From assembly GCF_900176345.1 (NCBI RefSeq), contig NZ_FWXU01000030.1, positions 1-64,000 on the forward strand: 64,000 nt of DNA, read 5' to 3'. Positions 43,381-52,722 of the stretch are shown piece after piece. Position 1 is the first letter of the stretch. Each line of letters begins with the position of its first letter. The notes under the pieces are model-generated. The model did not search any database and was not told the DNA's origin. It saw nothing but the letters and a program-made list of their open reading frames with translations. The translations under genes and the position numbers were made by a program. The stretch is from Rhizobium sp. RU36D. Lineage in GTDB: Bacteria; Pseudomonadota; Alphaproteobacteria; Rhizobiales; Rhizobiaceae.

Positions 43381-44790
43381 TCAGCGCAGCTCGGCCGGAA
43401 CGATCGACCAGAAGGAATGTTTCTTGGCGTGGTTCTTTTGCAGGTCGGCCATGAAGGCCTCATGGTTCTTGATACCGGCATCGGCGGGCAGCTTGGGCGC
43501 AAGATTTGACAGCGCGACGATGTATCCCGCGGCATAGACATAGGCATCCGATATGCCGCGTTTCAGGATGTCAGCCACGAGTACGCGGTAGAGAATGGTC
43601 GCCGCAACGGGCTGTGTTTCTTCGAGAGCCTCCGCGGCAGGCAACAGCAGCCCGTAATGGCGTCCCTCCCATTTGGCGGCATGCCGCGCGACATGCTTGG
43701 CCGCCAGATCATGGCGCGGCCAGTCCATGAAGAATTCCAGCGCGCCGTAGATGTCGTCCGACCCCTGGACGACGGCAAGCGCCTTGTCCATCTCGTCGAA
43801 CTCGGCGAAATCGTCCAGCTTGGACAAATACACTTTGAGCACGACCACATCGAGGGTTTCGGTGAACTCGCGCCACCGCAAGTCCTGCGCGTCGCCCCGC
43901 CGCTTCAGGCGCTCCAGGATATCGGCCTCCAGCAGACGGCGCTCGCGCGCCTCGTATTCCGGACCGACGCCAGCCATGATGCCGTGCACTGACAATAGCC
44001 GCATGCCCGGCAGCGGCATGCGGATCCATTCCAGCGCTTCCTGATATCGACCGGCGTCATGGAGCATGCGCGCGGCCACCATCGTGTCACGCCGGTTATC
44101 AGGCTTCGCCTTTTCCAGGGCCAGGAAGCCATCCACATCGCCCTGACTGCGGGCCAGCAGTTGCAGCAGATCGACCGCACCCAGCTTGCCCGGCTCGCGG
44201 GCTGCCGCCTCGGTTAGCAGCGACTTCCAGGCATTGCCACCCTCGGCGGATAACCCCTGGATCAACTGCCGGGGGAAGCCCGTATGCTCGCCATAGCGAT
44301 CGCGCAGCCGGAGCTTTTCGAAGAAGGGCACGAGCTTGACCTGGTCCTCCGGCCCGAGGCCGTGGATCAAGGGCAAGGCCGCGGCTTCGGCATCGTCGAA
44401 CACCTTCCAAAGACGCGCGCTATCGGCAATCAGCCTGGCGGAGATACTGAACCGCAGGCCAAGGAAACGCAGGATACGCTCTGCAGCCCCTGTGGCATCG
44501 ACGGCGGCGAATTCGGAGAGGATGTTGCGTACCAGGCCGGAATATTCGACGGTCAGATCCTTGGCACGCGATGCGGAAATGCGGGTCTTCGACTGCTCGA
44601 TCTGGTCCAGCCGCTTGTCGATGAGGCGTGCCATCTCCTCGCCGCCGCCGCCACCGGCCAGTGCCGTTTGCAGGCGCGCCTTGAGCGCCTTGTTGGCGCC
44701 GGCCTCTTCCAGCAGGATCTCTACCAACTTATCGATGCCAAGGCCAACAAGGCCGTCCTTATCCAGCTTTGCCCGCTTCTGTCTCGCCAT
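43381..44790 (-). CDS. Uncharacterised helical protein (DUF6880-like)
   Basis: A 469-residue, mostly alpha-helical cytoplasmic protein with no catalytic motif I recognise. A Gly-run (GGGGGEE) near residue 47 separates an N-terminal basic helical part from repeated helix pairs that look like TPR/HEAT-type solenoid (for example RRDTMVAARMLHDAGRYQEALEWI). I believe this corresponds to the DUF6880 family annotated in proteobacteria, but that is from memory. Convergent with the MFS gene; a gap of 76 bases separates it from the DUF3422 gene upstream on the same strand. Confidence 0.75.
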   Translation of the reverse strand: MARQKRAKLDKDGLVGLGIDKLVEILLEEAGANKALKARLQTALAGGGGGEEMARLIDKRLDQIEQSKTRISASRAKDLTVEYSGLVRNILSEFAAVDATGAAERILRFLGLRFSISARLIADSARLWKVFDDAEAAALPLIHGLGPEDQVKLVPFFEKLRLRDRYGEHTGFPRQLIQGLSAEGGNAWKSLLTEAAAREPGKLGAVDLLQLLARSQGDVDGFLALEKAKPDNRRDTMVAARMLHDAGRYQEALEWIRMPLPGMRLLSVHGIMAGVGPEYEARERRLLEADILERLKRRGDAQDLRWREFTETLDVVVLKVYLSKLDDFAEFDEMDKALAVVQGSDDIYGALEFFMDWPRHDLAAKHVARHAAKWEGRHYGLLLPAAEALEETQPVAATILYRVLVADILKRGISDAYVYAAGYIVALSNLAPKLPADAGIKNHEAFMADLQKNHAKKHSFWSIVPAELR

Positions 44791-44866
44791 TCGTCGCTGC
44801 CTGCCGCCTCTTATGTGCTGGCTTTATCGACCAGCCGAACCGGCACGGCAAGGATTTTTAGCCGGA

Positions 44867-46138
44867 TCAGTCCGCCTCGCCGTGGCTGCGACGGATGCGA
44901 CGGACCACCCACCAGACACCGAAGACGACGATGGGCACCGAGGCGCCGGTCAGCACAGACGGATCGACAGGCAGGACATCGTGGCTGACGGCCTTGGTGA
45001 GATAGCCGACGAGGCCGACGATGTAGTAGGAGATGGCGGCGACCGAGAGCCCTTCCACGGTCTGCTGCAGGCGCAGTTGCAGCTCGGCACGACGGTTCAT
45101 GGCCGTGAGCAGGTCGGAATTCTGCCGCTCCAGTTCGACATCGATCCAGCTGCGCACCAGGCCGGTGGCGCGGGACAGCTTGCGCGACAGGTTGGCCTGG
45201 CGCTCCTCGATCGATTGGCAGGTGCGCATGGCCGGCGCTAGGCGCCGTTCCAGGAATGCGCCCAGCGTTTCAAAGCCTGGCACAGGCACCTCGTCCAGGG
45301 TGCGGATGCGTTCGCGCACGATGCCGTCATAGGCGCGGCTGGCGCCGAAACGGTAGAGGCTGAGCGCGGCATTGGCCTCAAGCCCGGCGGCGAGTTCGGT
45401 GATTTCCCCCAGCATCTCGTCGGCCTCGTCGCGGGCATGGGCCTTCATGCGCTGGGTTACTGCCGTCAAGCCATCCTCGATGCGCCGTATCTCCGGAGAC
45501 AGGGTCTGGGCGAGCGGAAGGCCCAGCATGGCGAGCGTTCGATAGGTCTCGATGTCGAGAAGCCGCTGCACCAGCGCACCGCGTCCCCCCTCCGACAGCC
45601 CGCGATCAATCAGCAGGATCGGGGTTAGGCCATCGCCATCCTGATGGAAATCCGTCAGCATCTGCGCATGGCCGTTCTTCAGCGCACTGTGGCAGAGGCT
45701 GGCGGGATCGAATTGCGCGATGGCGGCTTCTGTCGCCGTGCCCTCAGGTCGGATCTCCAGGCGGATGCCCGAAATCAGCGGTCCCGGCGCCTTGAAGCCA
45801 TCGCCAAAGGGATGCACAGGAATTTCGCCGCCGAACGTCTCCGGCAGCGGGCCATCCCAGAACCAGGTGGAAAACTCGGTATGCCGCTCCCAGCGCAGGG
45901 TACCCTGCCCCCAGGGCATGGCATGATGGCGGGCGTTGCGATCAGGCGGGGAGACGCCCCGGGCCCGCGACATCTCCGATATGGCCGTGTGATGGACGAT
46001 GGAGCCGCCGTCCATCATGAAGGCCAGTTGGATGATCACCCGCGAGGATTTGACCAGCGCATAGGGCCGGGCGTGGATTTCGCCAAGCGCTGCCGCACGC
46101 TCCGCAGCGACCGGAAAACTGAAACTCCCCTTGCCCAT
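44867..46138 (-). CDS. DUF3422 family protein
   Basis: A 423-residue protein of unknown function found widely in alpha- and betaproteobacteria. It begins with EIHARPYALVKSSRVIIQLAFM, a signature of the family, has a coiled-coil-like centre (IEERQANLSRKLSRATGLVRSWIDVELERQNSDLLTAMNRRAELQLRLQQTVEG) and two C-terminal hydrophobic helices (VAAISYYIVGLVGYL and ASVPIVVFGVWWVV) followed by basic RRIRRSHG, so it should be anchored in the inner membrane with its bulk in the cytoplasm. Divergent from the GntR gene. Confidence 0.88.
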   Translation of the reverse strand: MGKGSFSFPVAAERAAALGEIHARPYALVKSSRVIIQLAFMMDGGSIVHHTAISEMSRARGVSPPDRNARHHAMPWGQGTLRWERHTEFSTWFWDGPLPETFGGEIPVHPFGDGFKAPGPLISGIRLEIRPEGTATEAAIAQFDPASLCHSALKNGHAQMLTDFHQDGDGLTPILLIDRGLSEGGRGALVQRLLDIETYRTLAMLGLPLAQTLSPEIRRIEDGLTAVTQRMKAHARDEADEMLGEITELAAGLEANAALSLYRFGASRAYDGIVRERIRTLDEVPVPGFETLGAFLERRLAPAMRTCQSIEERQANLSRKLSRATGLVRSWIDVELERQNSDLLTAMNRRAELQLRLQQTVEGLSVAAISYYIVGLVGYLTKAVSHDVLPVDPSVLTGASVPIVVFGVWWVVRRIRRSHGEAD

Positions 46139-46292
46139 CGATCAGCCCCCTGTTCGCTGTTTAACAGTTCTAACAAAAGTCAGGCCCGAGCGGCAGGGGC
46201 TGATTGCCGCATTCTTTGCGCTCATGCGCTGGTTCCCAGAACTGGCCAAGAGAATTGACCAGTTGTCGCGGGACTTGCTAAGCTTTGCGCAG

Positions 46293-47111
46293 ATGGAGGC
46301 CCGCGTGGAAGACAGGGAAGACGGCGTTTTCGCCCAGATCAACCATTTCAAGACCTCCGACGAGGTGGTGCGCCAGATCGAATTGCTGATCCTGGAGGGC
46401 GTGTTGCGCGATGGCGACCGGCTGCCGGGCGAACGGGATCTCGCTCAGGAATTCGACGTATCACGGCCGATCCTGCGGGAAGCGCTGAAGGAGCTTGAGG
46501 CCCGCGGTCTCGTGACCAGCCATCATGGCGGCGGCACGTTTGTCGCCGATATCGTCGGCCAGGTCTTCTCCAAGCCGCTGACCGACCTCATTTCCCGCCA
46601 TGCGACGGCGACCCGCGACTACCTGGAATATCGCCGTGAGCTGGAAGGACTGACGGCTGAACTGGCGGCATCGAGAGCCACCGAGGCCGACAAGTCGCTC
46701 TTGGCGCGGATCATCGCGGACATGCGAACCGCCCATGACACGGCCGATGCTGAGGCGGAACTGGCAGCCGATGTCGCCTTTCACAGCGCGGTCGGGGAAG
46801 CGGCCCACAACATCGTGCTGCTGCACACGATGCGCGCTTGTTATCGGCTGTTGTCGGAGGGTATTTTCTTCAACCGCAAGGCCGTTTTCGCCCTGGCCAA
46901 TGCGCGGGAGAGGCTGCTCGAACAGCATGTCGACATCTTCGAGGCGATTAAGGCAGGCGATCCGAACAAGGCCAAGGCCGCGGCGCAGGCTCATATCGAT
47001 TTCGTCATGGAGGCCGTGCGCGACGCGGATCGCGCCGTCGGCTGGAACCGGGTTTCGCGCATGCGGTCGATGCTGCGCGACAAGCCGCAAGGCACCAGCC
47101 GGAAAGGCTGA
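46293..47111 (+). CDS. FadR/GntR-family transcriptional regulator
   Basis: A 272-residue regulator: winged helix (VVRQIELLILEGVLRDGDRLPGERDLAQEFDVSRPILREALKELEARGLV) then an FCD ligand domain (TRDYLEYRRELEGLTAELAASRATEADKSLLARI and FHSAVGEAAHNIVLLHTMRACYRLL). The FCD metal-binding Asp and His are present (ADVAFHSA). It resembles LldR/PdhR-type repressors of acid metabolism. The start at 46293 is a choice: TTGACC near 46255 and CTAAGC near 46278 look like a promoter, which would exclude the longer frame. It lies about 180 bases upstream of the mannosylfructose genes; whether it controls them is open. Confidence 0.85.
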   Translation: MEARVEDREDGVFAQINHFKTSDEVVRQIELLILEGVLRDGDRLPGERDLAQEFDVSRPILREALKELEARGLVTSHHGGGTFVADIVGQVFSKPLTDLISRHATATRDYLEYRRELEGLTAELAASRATEADKSLLARIIADMRTAHDTADAEAELAADVAFHSAVGEAAHNIVLLHTMRACYRLLSEGIFFNRKAVFALANARERLLEQHVDIFEAIKAGDPNKAKAAAQAHIDFVMEAVRDADRAVGWNRVSRMRSMLRDKPQGTSRKG

Positions 47112-47206
47112 GCCACACAACCTTTCGACGTAGGATTCATTGTCGCCGTGGGCCGTCAACGCGCCCGCCGACCAATACGCCTGTATTGGGGCCAACAGTC
47201 ATAAGA

Positions 47207-47232
47207 ATTTTATTCCTTATACGGAACAAAAT
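47207..47232. promoter_or_regulatory. Operator-like inverted repeat upstream of mfpsA
   Basis: ATTTTATTCC, six bases, GGAACAAAAT: ten-base arms with one mismatch, near-palindromic TTCCTTATACGGAA at the centre. It lies about 75 bases before the synthase start. The central pattern resembles sites of IclR-type regulators, but none is encoded nearby. A possible promoter TTGCGA-17-TATGAT follows at 47255-47283, in which case transcription would start almost at the chosen ATG. Confidence 0.6.
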
Positions 47233-47292
47233 ACCGATTTCATCGTTTATTTAGTTGCGATTTTCGGACGTTTTTTCTATGATAGGAATATT

Positions 47293-48630
47293 ATGGCTAT
47301 TATCAATGATTTAAGCATGATGCCTCGCATCGCCTTGGTGTCGACCCACGGCTATGTGGCGGCACAACCCCCGCTAGGCGCGGCCGACACTGGTGGTCAG
47401 GTCGTCTATGTTCTGGAACTTGCCAAGAAGCTCGCTCAGCTCGGCCACCTCGTGGACATCTACACCCGGCGCTTCGAGGACCAGCCCGAAATCGACATCG
47501 TCGACGATCATGTCCGGGTGGTGCGCATTCCCTGCGGCGGTCCGGACTTCATCCCGAAGGAATATCTTCATCGGCACCTGACGGAATGGAGCGAAAAGGC
47601 GCTGCGCTTCATCGGCCGCGAGAACCTCACCTACCAGTTCGTCAACAGCCACTATTGGGATGCAGGCGTGGCCGGCCAGCGGCTTTCGGAAGCCCTGTCC
47701 GTCCCGCATATCCACACGCCCCATTCCCTCGGCATCTGGAAGAAGCGCCAGATGGAGACTGATTATCCCGACCGGAAGGAGCGGTTCGAGAAGGAATTCA
47801 ACTTCAAGGAACGGATCCAGCATGAGCTGATCATCTATCGCAGCTGCCAGCTGGTGGTGGCCACGACGCCGATTCAGCTGGACATGCTGATGGCCGATTA
47901 CGGCCTCAAGGGCAACCGTGTCCACATGATCCCGCCGGGCTATGACGACAACCGTTTCTTTCCCGTCTCGAGCGCGTCACGGGAGATGATCCGTCATCGT
48001 CTCGGTTTTGAAGGCCAGGTCGTGCTGGCGCTTGGACGGCTGGCCACCAACAAGGGCTACGACCTGCTGGTGGACGCCTTCTCCGTTCTGGCGAGCCGGG
48101 TGCCGGATGCGCGGTTGCGGCTGGCGTTGGGCGGCGAAAACCTCGACCAGCAGGAAGCCGCCATCCTTCGGCAGCTTCATGAACAGGTCGAGCAGCTTGG
48201 CCTCAAGGATCGCGTCGACTTTACCGGTTTCGTGGCAGACGAAGACCTGCCGGATTATTACCGGGCGGCCGATCTCTTCGCGCTGTCCAGCCGCTACGAG
48301 CCCTTCGGCATGACGGCAATCGAGGCCATGGCGAGCGGCACGCCGACCGTGATCACCATTCACGGTGGCCTGTTCCGTGCGGTCAGTTATGGCCGCCACG
48401 CGCTATACGGCGATCCCTTCGACAAGGAAGACTTCGGCATCACCATGATGAAGCCGTTCAAGCACCCCAGGCTGAACGACCGGCTATCGCGCATGGGCGC
48501 CCACAAGGCGCGCAGCCTGTTCACCTGGACCGGCATCGCCCAGCAGTTGATCGCCCTGGTCGAAGGGCGTCCGAGCCAGCTGGCACTTGACGACGGCGAA
48601 TGGAGCGAACCATGGAACGACGGGGATTGA
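47293..48630 (+). CDS. mfpsA: Mannosylfructose-phosphate synthase
   Basis: GT4-type glycosyltransferase, 445 residues, related to sucrose-phosphate synthase. By comparison with the Agrobacterium enzyme it should transfer mannose from GDP-mannose to fructose-6-phosphate. Seen here: STHGYVAAQPPLGAADTGGQVVYVLELA near the start, the sucrose-phosphate-synthase-like HTPHSLGIWKKRQME, LGRLATNKGYDLL, and the C-terminal RSLFTWTGIAQQ and EPWNDGD, which I recall as characteristic of MfpsA. The ATG at 47293 has AGGA six bases before; a Met at 47317 or 47320 is an alternative. Overlaps the phosphatase gene. Confidence 0.92.
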   Translation: MAIINDLSMMPRIALVSTHGYVAAQPPLGAADTGGQVVYVLELAKKLAQLGHLVDIYTRRFEDQPEIDIVDDHVRVVRIPCGGPDFIPKEYLHRHLTEWSEKALRFIGRENLTYQFVNSHYWDAGVAGQRLSEALSVPHIHTPHSLGIWKKRQMETDYPDRKERFEKEFNFKERIQHELIIYRSCQLVVATTPIQLDMLMADYGLKGNRVHMIPPGYDDNRFFPVSSASREMIRHRLGFEGQVVLALGRLATNKGYDLLVDAFSVLASRVPDARLRLALGGENLDQQEAAILRQLHEQVEQLGLKDRVDFTGFVADEDLPDYYRAADLFALSSRYEPFGMTAIEAMASGTPTVITIHGGLFRAVSYGRHALYGDPFDKEDFGITMMKPFKHPRLNDRLSRMGAHKARSLFTWTGIAQQLIALVEGRPSQLALDDGEWSEPWNDGD

Positions 48631-49367
48631 CCGGCGTCAGGCTGTTTTCGTCCGATCTCGACGGCACGCTGGCCGGAGATCGCGATGCATCGCGGCGGTT
48701 TGCAGACTGGTGGGACAATCTTCCCCTCAGTGGGCGCCCTCTGCTCGTCTATAACAGCGGCAGGCTGCTGGAAGACATGGCCGAGTTTGTCCCGGCCCAG
48801 GGCCTGCCGGAGCCGGACTATCTGATCGGCGGTGTGGGCACCATGCTGTCGGGCGGAGAGCGAGGCCTTGCGGATCACTTCCAGCAAGTATTGGGATCGA
48901 GCTTCGATCGCAACCGGATTGCCGATACGCTCGGAGCGATCGAAAATGCCGTGCTGCAGCCGGACAAGTATCAGCACTCGCACAAATCGAGCTGGTACCT
49001 GCACGACGCGTCCGAGGAGCAGATCCGCGACATCGAAGAGCGGCTGGCGAGCCAGGGTCTGGGCGTGAAGCTGATCTATTCGAGCCAGCGCGACCTCGAC
49101 GTGCTGCCGCAAGCGGCGGACAAGGGCGAGGCGCTGCGCTGGCTTTGCGAGCGCCTGGGCATCGGGCTGCAGGAGGTTGTCGTGGCCGGTGATACCGGCA
49201 ATGATGCCAGCATGTTCAGCCTGCCGGAGATACGCGGCATCCTGCCGTCAAACGCCCGCGACGAACTCACGCTTCTGGCCAGGCAAAACCCCCGGATCTA
49301 TCGCGCTCACCAGCCGATTGCCGCTGGCGTGGTGGAAGGTCTGATTCACTTCGGCCTCGGCGGATAG
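48612..49367 (+). CDS. mfppB: Mannosylfructose-phosphate phosphatase
   Basis: A 251-residue HAD phosphatase of the sucrose-phosphatase type that would release the free disaccharide mannosylfructose (an osmolyte). HAD motif I is SSDLDGTLAGD near residue 14, motif II is LVYNSGRLLED, the Lys motif is DKGEALRWL and motif IV is VAGDTGNDASMF. The ATG at 48612 has GGAG six bases upstream and lies inside the synthase gene (overlap of 19 bases), so the two are translated together. Confidence 0.92.
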   Translation: MERRGLTGVRLFSSDLDGTLAGDRDASRRFADWWDNLPLSGRPLLVYNSGRLLEDMAEFVPAQGLPEPDYLIGGVGTMLSGGERGLADHFQQVLGSSFDRNRIADTLGAIENAVLQPDKYQHSHKSSWYLHDASEEQIRDIEERLASQGLGVKLIYSSQRDLDVLPQAADKGEALRWLCERLGIGLQEVVVAGDTGNDASMFSLPEIRGILPSNARDELTLLARQNPRIYRAHQPIAAGVVEGLIHFGLGG

Positions 49368-49511
49368 GCCGCCGAAGCGGGTCGCAACACCGCCCTTGAA
49401 CGATCATTTGTGGGATTAATCCGTTTTACCTGAAAAACCGGCTGCCATAGGCGGGGAGATGGCGCGTCGAGCCATTGACAAAGGGCAGCAAAACTCATTT
49501 TTCTAGCAATC

Positions 49512-49525
49512 TGCACAGCTGTGCA
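49512..49525. promoter_or_regulatory. Perfect 14-bp palindrome upstream of the Nudix gene
   Basis: TGCACAGCTGTGCA, followed by AAAATTTA, about 95 bases before the Nudix start. Dyad symmetry suggests an operator, but no known regulator motif fits exactly. Confidence 0.4.
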
Positions 49526-49619
49526 AAATTTAGCCACATGCGAGATCCATCACACGTGGCGCCTGCGACTCATGTTATTTTAGCGAATTATACTTATATT
49601 GGGACCACCAGGAAGGAAC

Positions 49620-50123
49620 GTGACCACCTTGACACTTTTGGATCGGATAGCAGAGGAAATGCAATTGATGCTGCGGCGGCCGTCGCGGCAGCAATATGCT
49701 GCGCTGTGCTATCGTCTGCGCAAGCCTGACAATGATCTGGAAGTCCTGCTTTTAACCAGCCGTGATACGGGCCGTTGGGTGATCCCCAAGGGCTGGCCGA
49801 TGTCCGGCAAGGATTGCTACGAGGTGGCCGAACGCGAAGCCTTCGAGGAAGCCGGCGTCAAGGGCAAGGTGCGCAAGAAGCCTCTGGGGCACTTCACCTA
49901 TCTGAAATCCCTGGATGGCGGGCTGAAGATCCCGTGCCGGGTGCAGGTGCATGCCATGGAAGTGCGCAACGAGGTCAAGGACTTCAAGGAAAAAGGCATG
50001 CGCAAGTCCGAGTGGGTGACCTGCGAAGAGGCCGCCACCCGAGTGAACGAGCCGGAGCTGAAAGCCCTGATCCGCGGCTTCAAGGAGCAAATGCTTCAAG
50101 GGAAGTTCAGCGCAAGCGCCTGA
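49620..50123 (+). CDS. Nudix hydrolase
   Basis: A 167-residue nucleotide-diphosphate-type hydrolase. The Nudix box is G58-x(13)-REAFEEAGV, with RE at 72-73 and EE at 76-77, the metal-binding core. The upstream Glu of the consensus (Gx5Ex7REUxEExGU) is Lys in this copy, a change common in the diphosphoinositol/diadenosine-polyphosphate-type group that reads PKGWP before the box, as here. Substrate unknown. The start is uncertain: GTG at 49620 follows GGAAGG by only three bases, and a TTG three codons later is possible. Confidence 0.88.
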   Translation: MTTLTLLDRIAEEMQLMLRRPSRQQYAALCYRLRKPDNDLEVLLLTSRDTGRWVIPKGWPMSGKDCYEVAEREAFEEAGVKGKVRKKPLGHFTYLKSLDGGLKIPCRVQVHAMEVRNEVKDFKEKGMRKSEWVTCEEAATRVNEPELKALIRGFKEQMLQGKFSASA

Positions 50124-50299
50124 TGCCACCGGGCGTGACGCAATCGTCATCAAAAACGTCTATCTTGGGATTGCGGCCTCGCCCGCATACCGCTAGGCGG
50201 TCTGAACGTCCCTGTACCGCTATTGGCCCATGTAGGAGCTGACCCAAACCGGAACAGAGCGATTGCCGCACTCGTACTGATCCGGATCTGCCGCTGCCG

Positions 50300-51805
50300 A
50301 TGTCGAAGCCCCCCACAAAACTCGTGAAACCGACACTCGACAAGGATCTCGACAAGATCACCCTCGTCGAAGCGGCGACGCATCAGGTGGCGCGGAGCTT
50401 CGTTTCAACGGCCACGGCGCTGCTGTTCCTGGCGACTGCCATGACGCTGGCCGCGGCTTATGCGATCGATCGGCCCGGCACGGGGATGATAGTCGTCGCG
50501 GCGGCCTTTGCCGGCTATATGGCCATGAATATCGGCGCCAACGATGTCACCAACAATGTCGGCGCTGCCGTTGGGGCGCGGGCAATCTCCATGACCACGG
50601 CGCTGGTTATCGCGGCGATCTTCGAGATTGCCGGAGCGATGATTGCAGGTGGCGAGGTTGTCTCGACCATTGCCGACGGCATACTGGATCCGGCGCTGGT
50701 GCCAAATGCCGATGCGCTGTCCTATGCGATGATGGCAGCGCTCTTGTCTGCGGCGCTTTGGGTGAACTTCGCAACCTGGATCGGTGCGCCGGTCTCGACC
50801 ACCCACACCATTGTCGGCGGCGTGCTGGGGGCAGGCGTCGCCGCGGCAGGATTCGGCGCCATCCATTGGCAGTCGATGATCGGGATTACCGCCAGCTGGA
50901 TGCTGTCGCCGCTGCTGGGCGGGGTGGTCGCTGCCGCCCTGCTCGCCTTCCTGAAGGAATTCGTCATCTATCGCGAGGACAAGATTTCGGCGGCAAGGCG
51001 CTGGGTGCCGGTCCTGGTCGGCCTTATGGCAGGCGCGTTTACCAGCTACCTGTTGCTGGTGGGACTTGGCCGCCTGGTCATGCTGTCCTACTCCCTGTGT
51101 CTCGGCATCGGCATCGCGGTTGGTCTGATCACCTGGGCGGCGGCCGTTCCCTTCGTTCGTCACCAGTCCAGAGGGCTCGACAACCGAAACCAGTCGCTGC
51201 GCAAGCTTTTCCAGTTGCCCCTGATCGGCTCGGCGGCGCTGTTGTCCTTTGCCCACGGGGCCAATGATGTCTCCAATGCCATCGGTCCGCTGGCCGCCAT
51301 CGTCAATGCGACCCAGGACAATGTGATTGCGGGGGAGGCGCCCCTGCCCATCTGGATCCTGCTGATCGGCGCCTTCGGGATCTCGGTCGGGCTGCTGCTG
51401 TTCGGCCCTCGCCTGATCCGGCTGGTGGGCGAGCAGATCACCAAGCTCAATCCGATGCGGGCCTTTTGCGTGGCGCTTTCCGCCGCCTTGACAGTCCTTG
51501 CCGCATCCTGGCTCGGGCTTCCCGTCAGCTCCACCCATATTGCCGTCGGAGCCGTCTTCGGGGTCGGCTTCTTCCGCGAATGGTATACCCGCCACTCCAA
51601 GCGGCGCATCGACTATATGCGGATGAAAGCCGATCACTGGGAAATCGAGGAACCGCAGGAACGCAACATGGATGAAGCGCGCCGCCGCTACCTGGTGCGC
51701 CGGTCGCATTTCATGACCATCATCGGAGCCTGGGTGATTACCGTGCCGGCATCGGCGCTGCTATCGGCCGCGGTCTATGCGGTGATGGCCGTGATTTTCA
51801 TGTGA
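50300..51805 (+). CDS. pit: Inorganic phosphate transporter, PiT family
   Basis: Low-affinity metal-phosphate/proton symporter of the inner membrane, 501 residues with about eleven hydrophobic segments. The duplicated PiT signatures are visible: NIGANDVTNNVGAAVGARA near residue 77 and SFAHGANDVSNAIGPLAAI near residue 316, plus GAPVSTTHTIVGGVLG and GLPVSSTHIAVGAVFG. N-terminal residues 1-30 are hydrophilic. No PhoU-like gene is adjacent, and no pho-box was recognised upstream. Followed by rsmE after 24 bases. Confidence 0.95.
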   Translation: MSKPPTKLVKPTLDKDLDKITLVEAATHQVARSFVSTATALLFLATAMTLAAAYAIDRPGTGMIVVAAAFAGYMAMNIGANDVTNNVGAAVGARAISMTTALVIAAIFEIAGAMIAGGEVVSTIADGILDPALVPNADALSYAMMAALLSAALWVNFATWIGAPVSTTHTIVGGVLGAGVAAAGFGAIHWQSMIGITASWMLSPLLGGVVAAALLAFLKEFVIYREDKISAARRWVPVLVGLMAGAFTSYLLLVGLGRLVMLSYSLCLGIGIAVGLITWAAAVPFVRHQSRGLDNRNQSLRKLFQLPLIGSAALLSFAHGANDVSNAIGPLAAIVNATQDNVIAGEAPLPIWILLIGAFGISVGLLLFGPRLIRLVGEQITKLNPMRAFCVALSAALTVLAASWLGLPVSSTHIAVGAVFGVGFFREWYTRHSKRRIDYMRMKADHWEIEEPQERNMDEARRRYLVRRSHFMTIIGAWVITVPASALLSAAVYAVMAVIFM

Positions 51806-51829
51806 CGCGGGACGGACAGGAGGCACGAT

Positions 51830-52567
51830 ATGCGCGCGAACTACAAGATGCAGCGGCTGGTGGTCGATGGCACTCTCGCAGCCGGCGGGACCTGCGAAAC
51901 GACGCCCGACCAGTTCAACTACCTGGCCAATGTGCTGCGGCTGGCGGAGGGCAGCGAGATCCTTGTGTTCAACGGACGTGATGGGGAATGGCGGGCGCGC
52001 CTGACCTTCCCGACGCGCAAACGCATTTTGCTCGAACTCGTTGAGCAGGTCAGGCCGCAGCCGGAGCCCCTCGACTTTCATTTTCTCTTCGCCCCACTCA
52101 AGGTCGGACGGCTCGATTATCTCGTGCAAAAGGCTGTGGAAATGGGCGCCGGCATCCTACAGCCTGTCATGACGCAACATGTCCAGGGCAAGATCACCAG
52201 CCCCGAGCGGTTGCAGGCCAATGCCGTGGAAGCGGCGGAGCAATGCGGCATCCTGGCCATACCCCAGGTCAGGCCCACCGCGCGTCTCCGGGATGTGCTC
52301 GAAATCTGGCCCGCCGAACGCCGACTGATTTTCTGCGACGAGGACAGTTCAACGCAAAACCCGATCCCCGCGCTTTCCGCCATCAAGGAGCGGCGTCTCG
52401 CCGTGCTGGTGGGACCCGAGGGCGGCTTTTCCGAGGAGGAGCGGTTGCTGCTGCGGGGACTGCCTTTCGTGACCCCCATTCCGCTCGGTCCGCACATCCT
52501 GCGGGCAGACACGGCAGCGGTCGCCGCCATGGCGGTTATCCAGGCAACGGTGGGCGACTGGACCTGA
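51830..52567 (+). CDS. rsmE: 16S rRNA (uracil(1498)-N(3))-methyltransferase RsmE
   Basis: Methylates N3 of U1498 in 16S rRNA. The 245-residue SPOUT-type protein has a PUA-like N-terminus ([28 protein letters not shown]), then [26 protein letters not shown] and the knotted SAM-binding segment [17 protein letters not shown] with [19 protein letters not shown] at the end. AGGAGG precedes the ATG. It follows pit by 24 bases and may be cotranscribed. Confidence 0.95.
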   Translation: MRANYKMQRLVVDGTLAAGGTCETTPDQFNYLANVLRLAEGSEILVFNGRDGEWRARLTFPTRKRILLELVEQVRPQPEPLDFHFLFAPLKVGRLDYLVQKAVEMGAGILQPVMTQHVQGKITSPERLQANAVEAAEQCGILAIPQVRPTARLRDVLEIWPAERRLIFCDEDSSTQNPIPALSAIKERRLAVLVGPEGGFSEEERLLLRGLPFVTPIPLGPHILRADTAAVAAMAVIQATVGDWT

Positions 52568-52722
52568 GCGAAAGGCGACTTACATCGTCATCTGTGCAAA
52601 TGGTTTCGGCTTCCGGTTTTTTGAGTCTGGCTTGAAAGAAATTCACTTGCGCCCCAGCTAAATCCGGTTCAATCACCCTGCCCAGATGCGTCCGGCATCA
52701 CCAGTTAAACAAGGCTTCCCGC

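Noticed and set aside
41958-43547. 529-codon minus-strand frame over the MFS exporter
   Set aside because: Antisense; product is dominated by Gln, Arg and His as expected from reversed membrane-protein codons.
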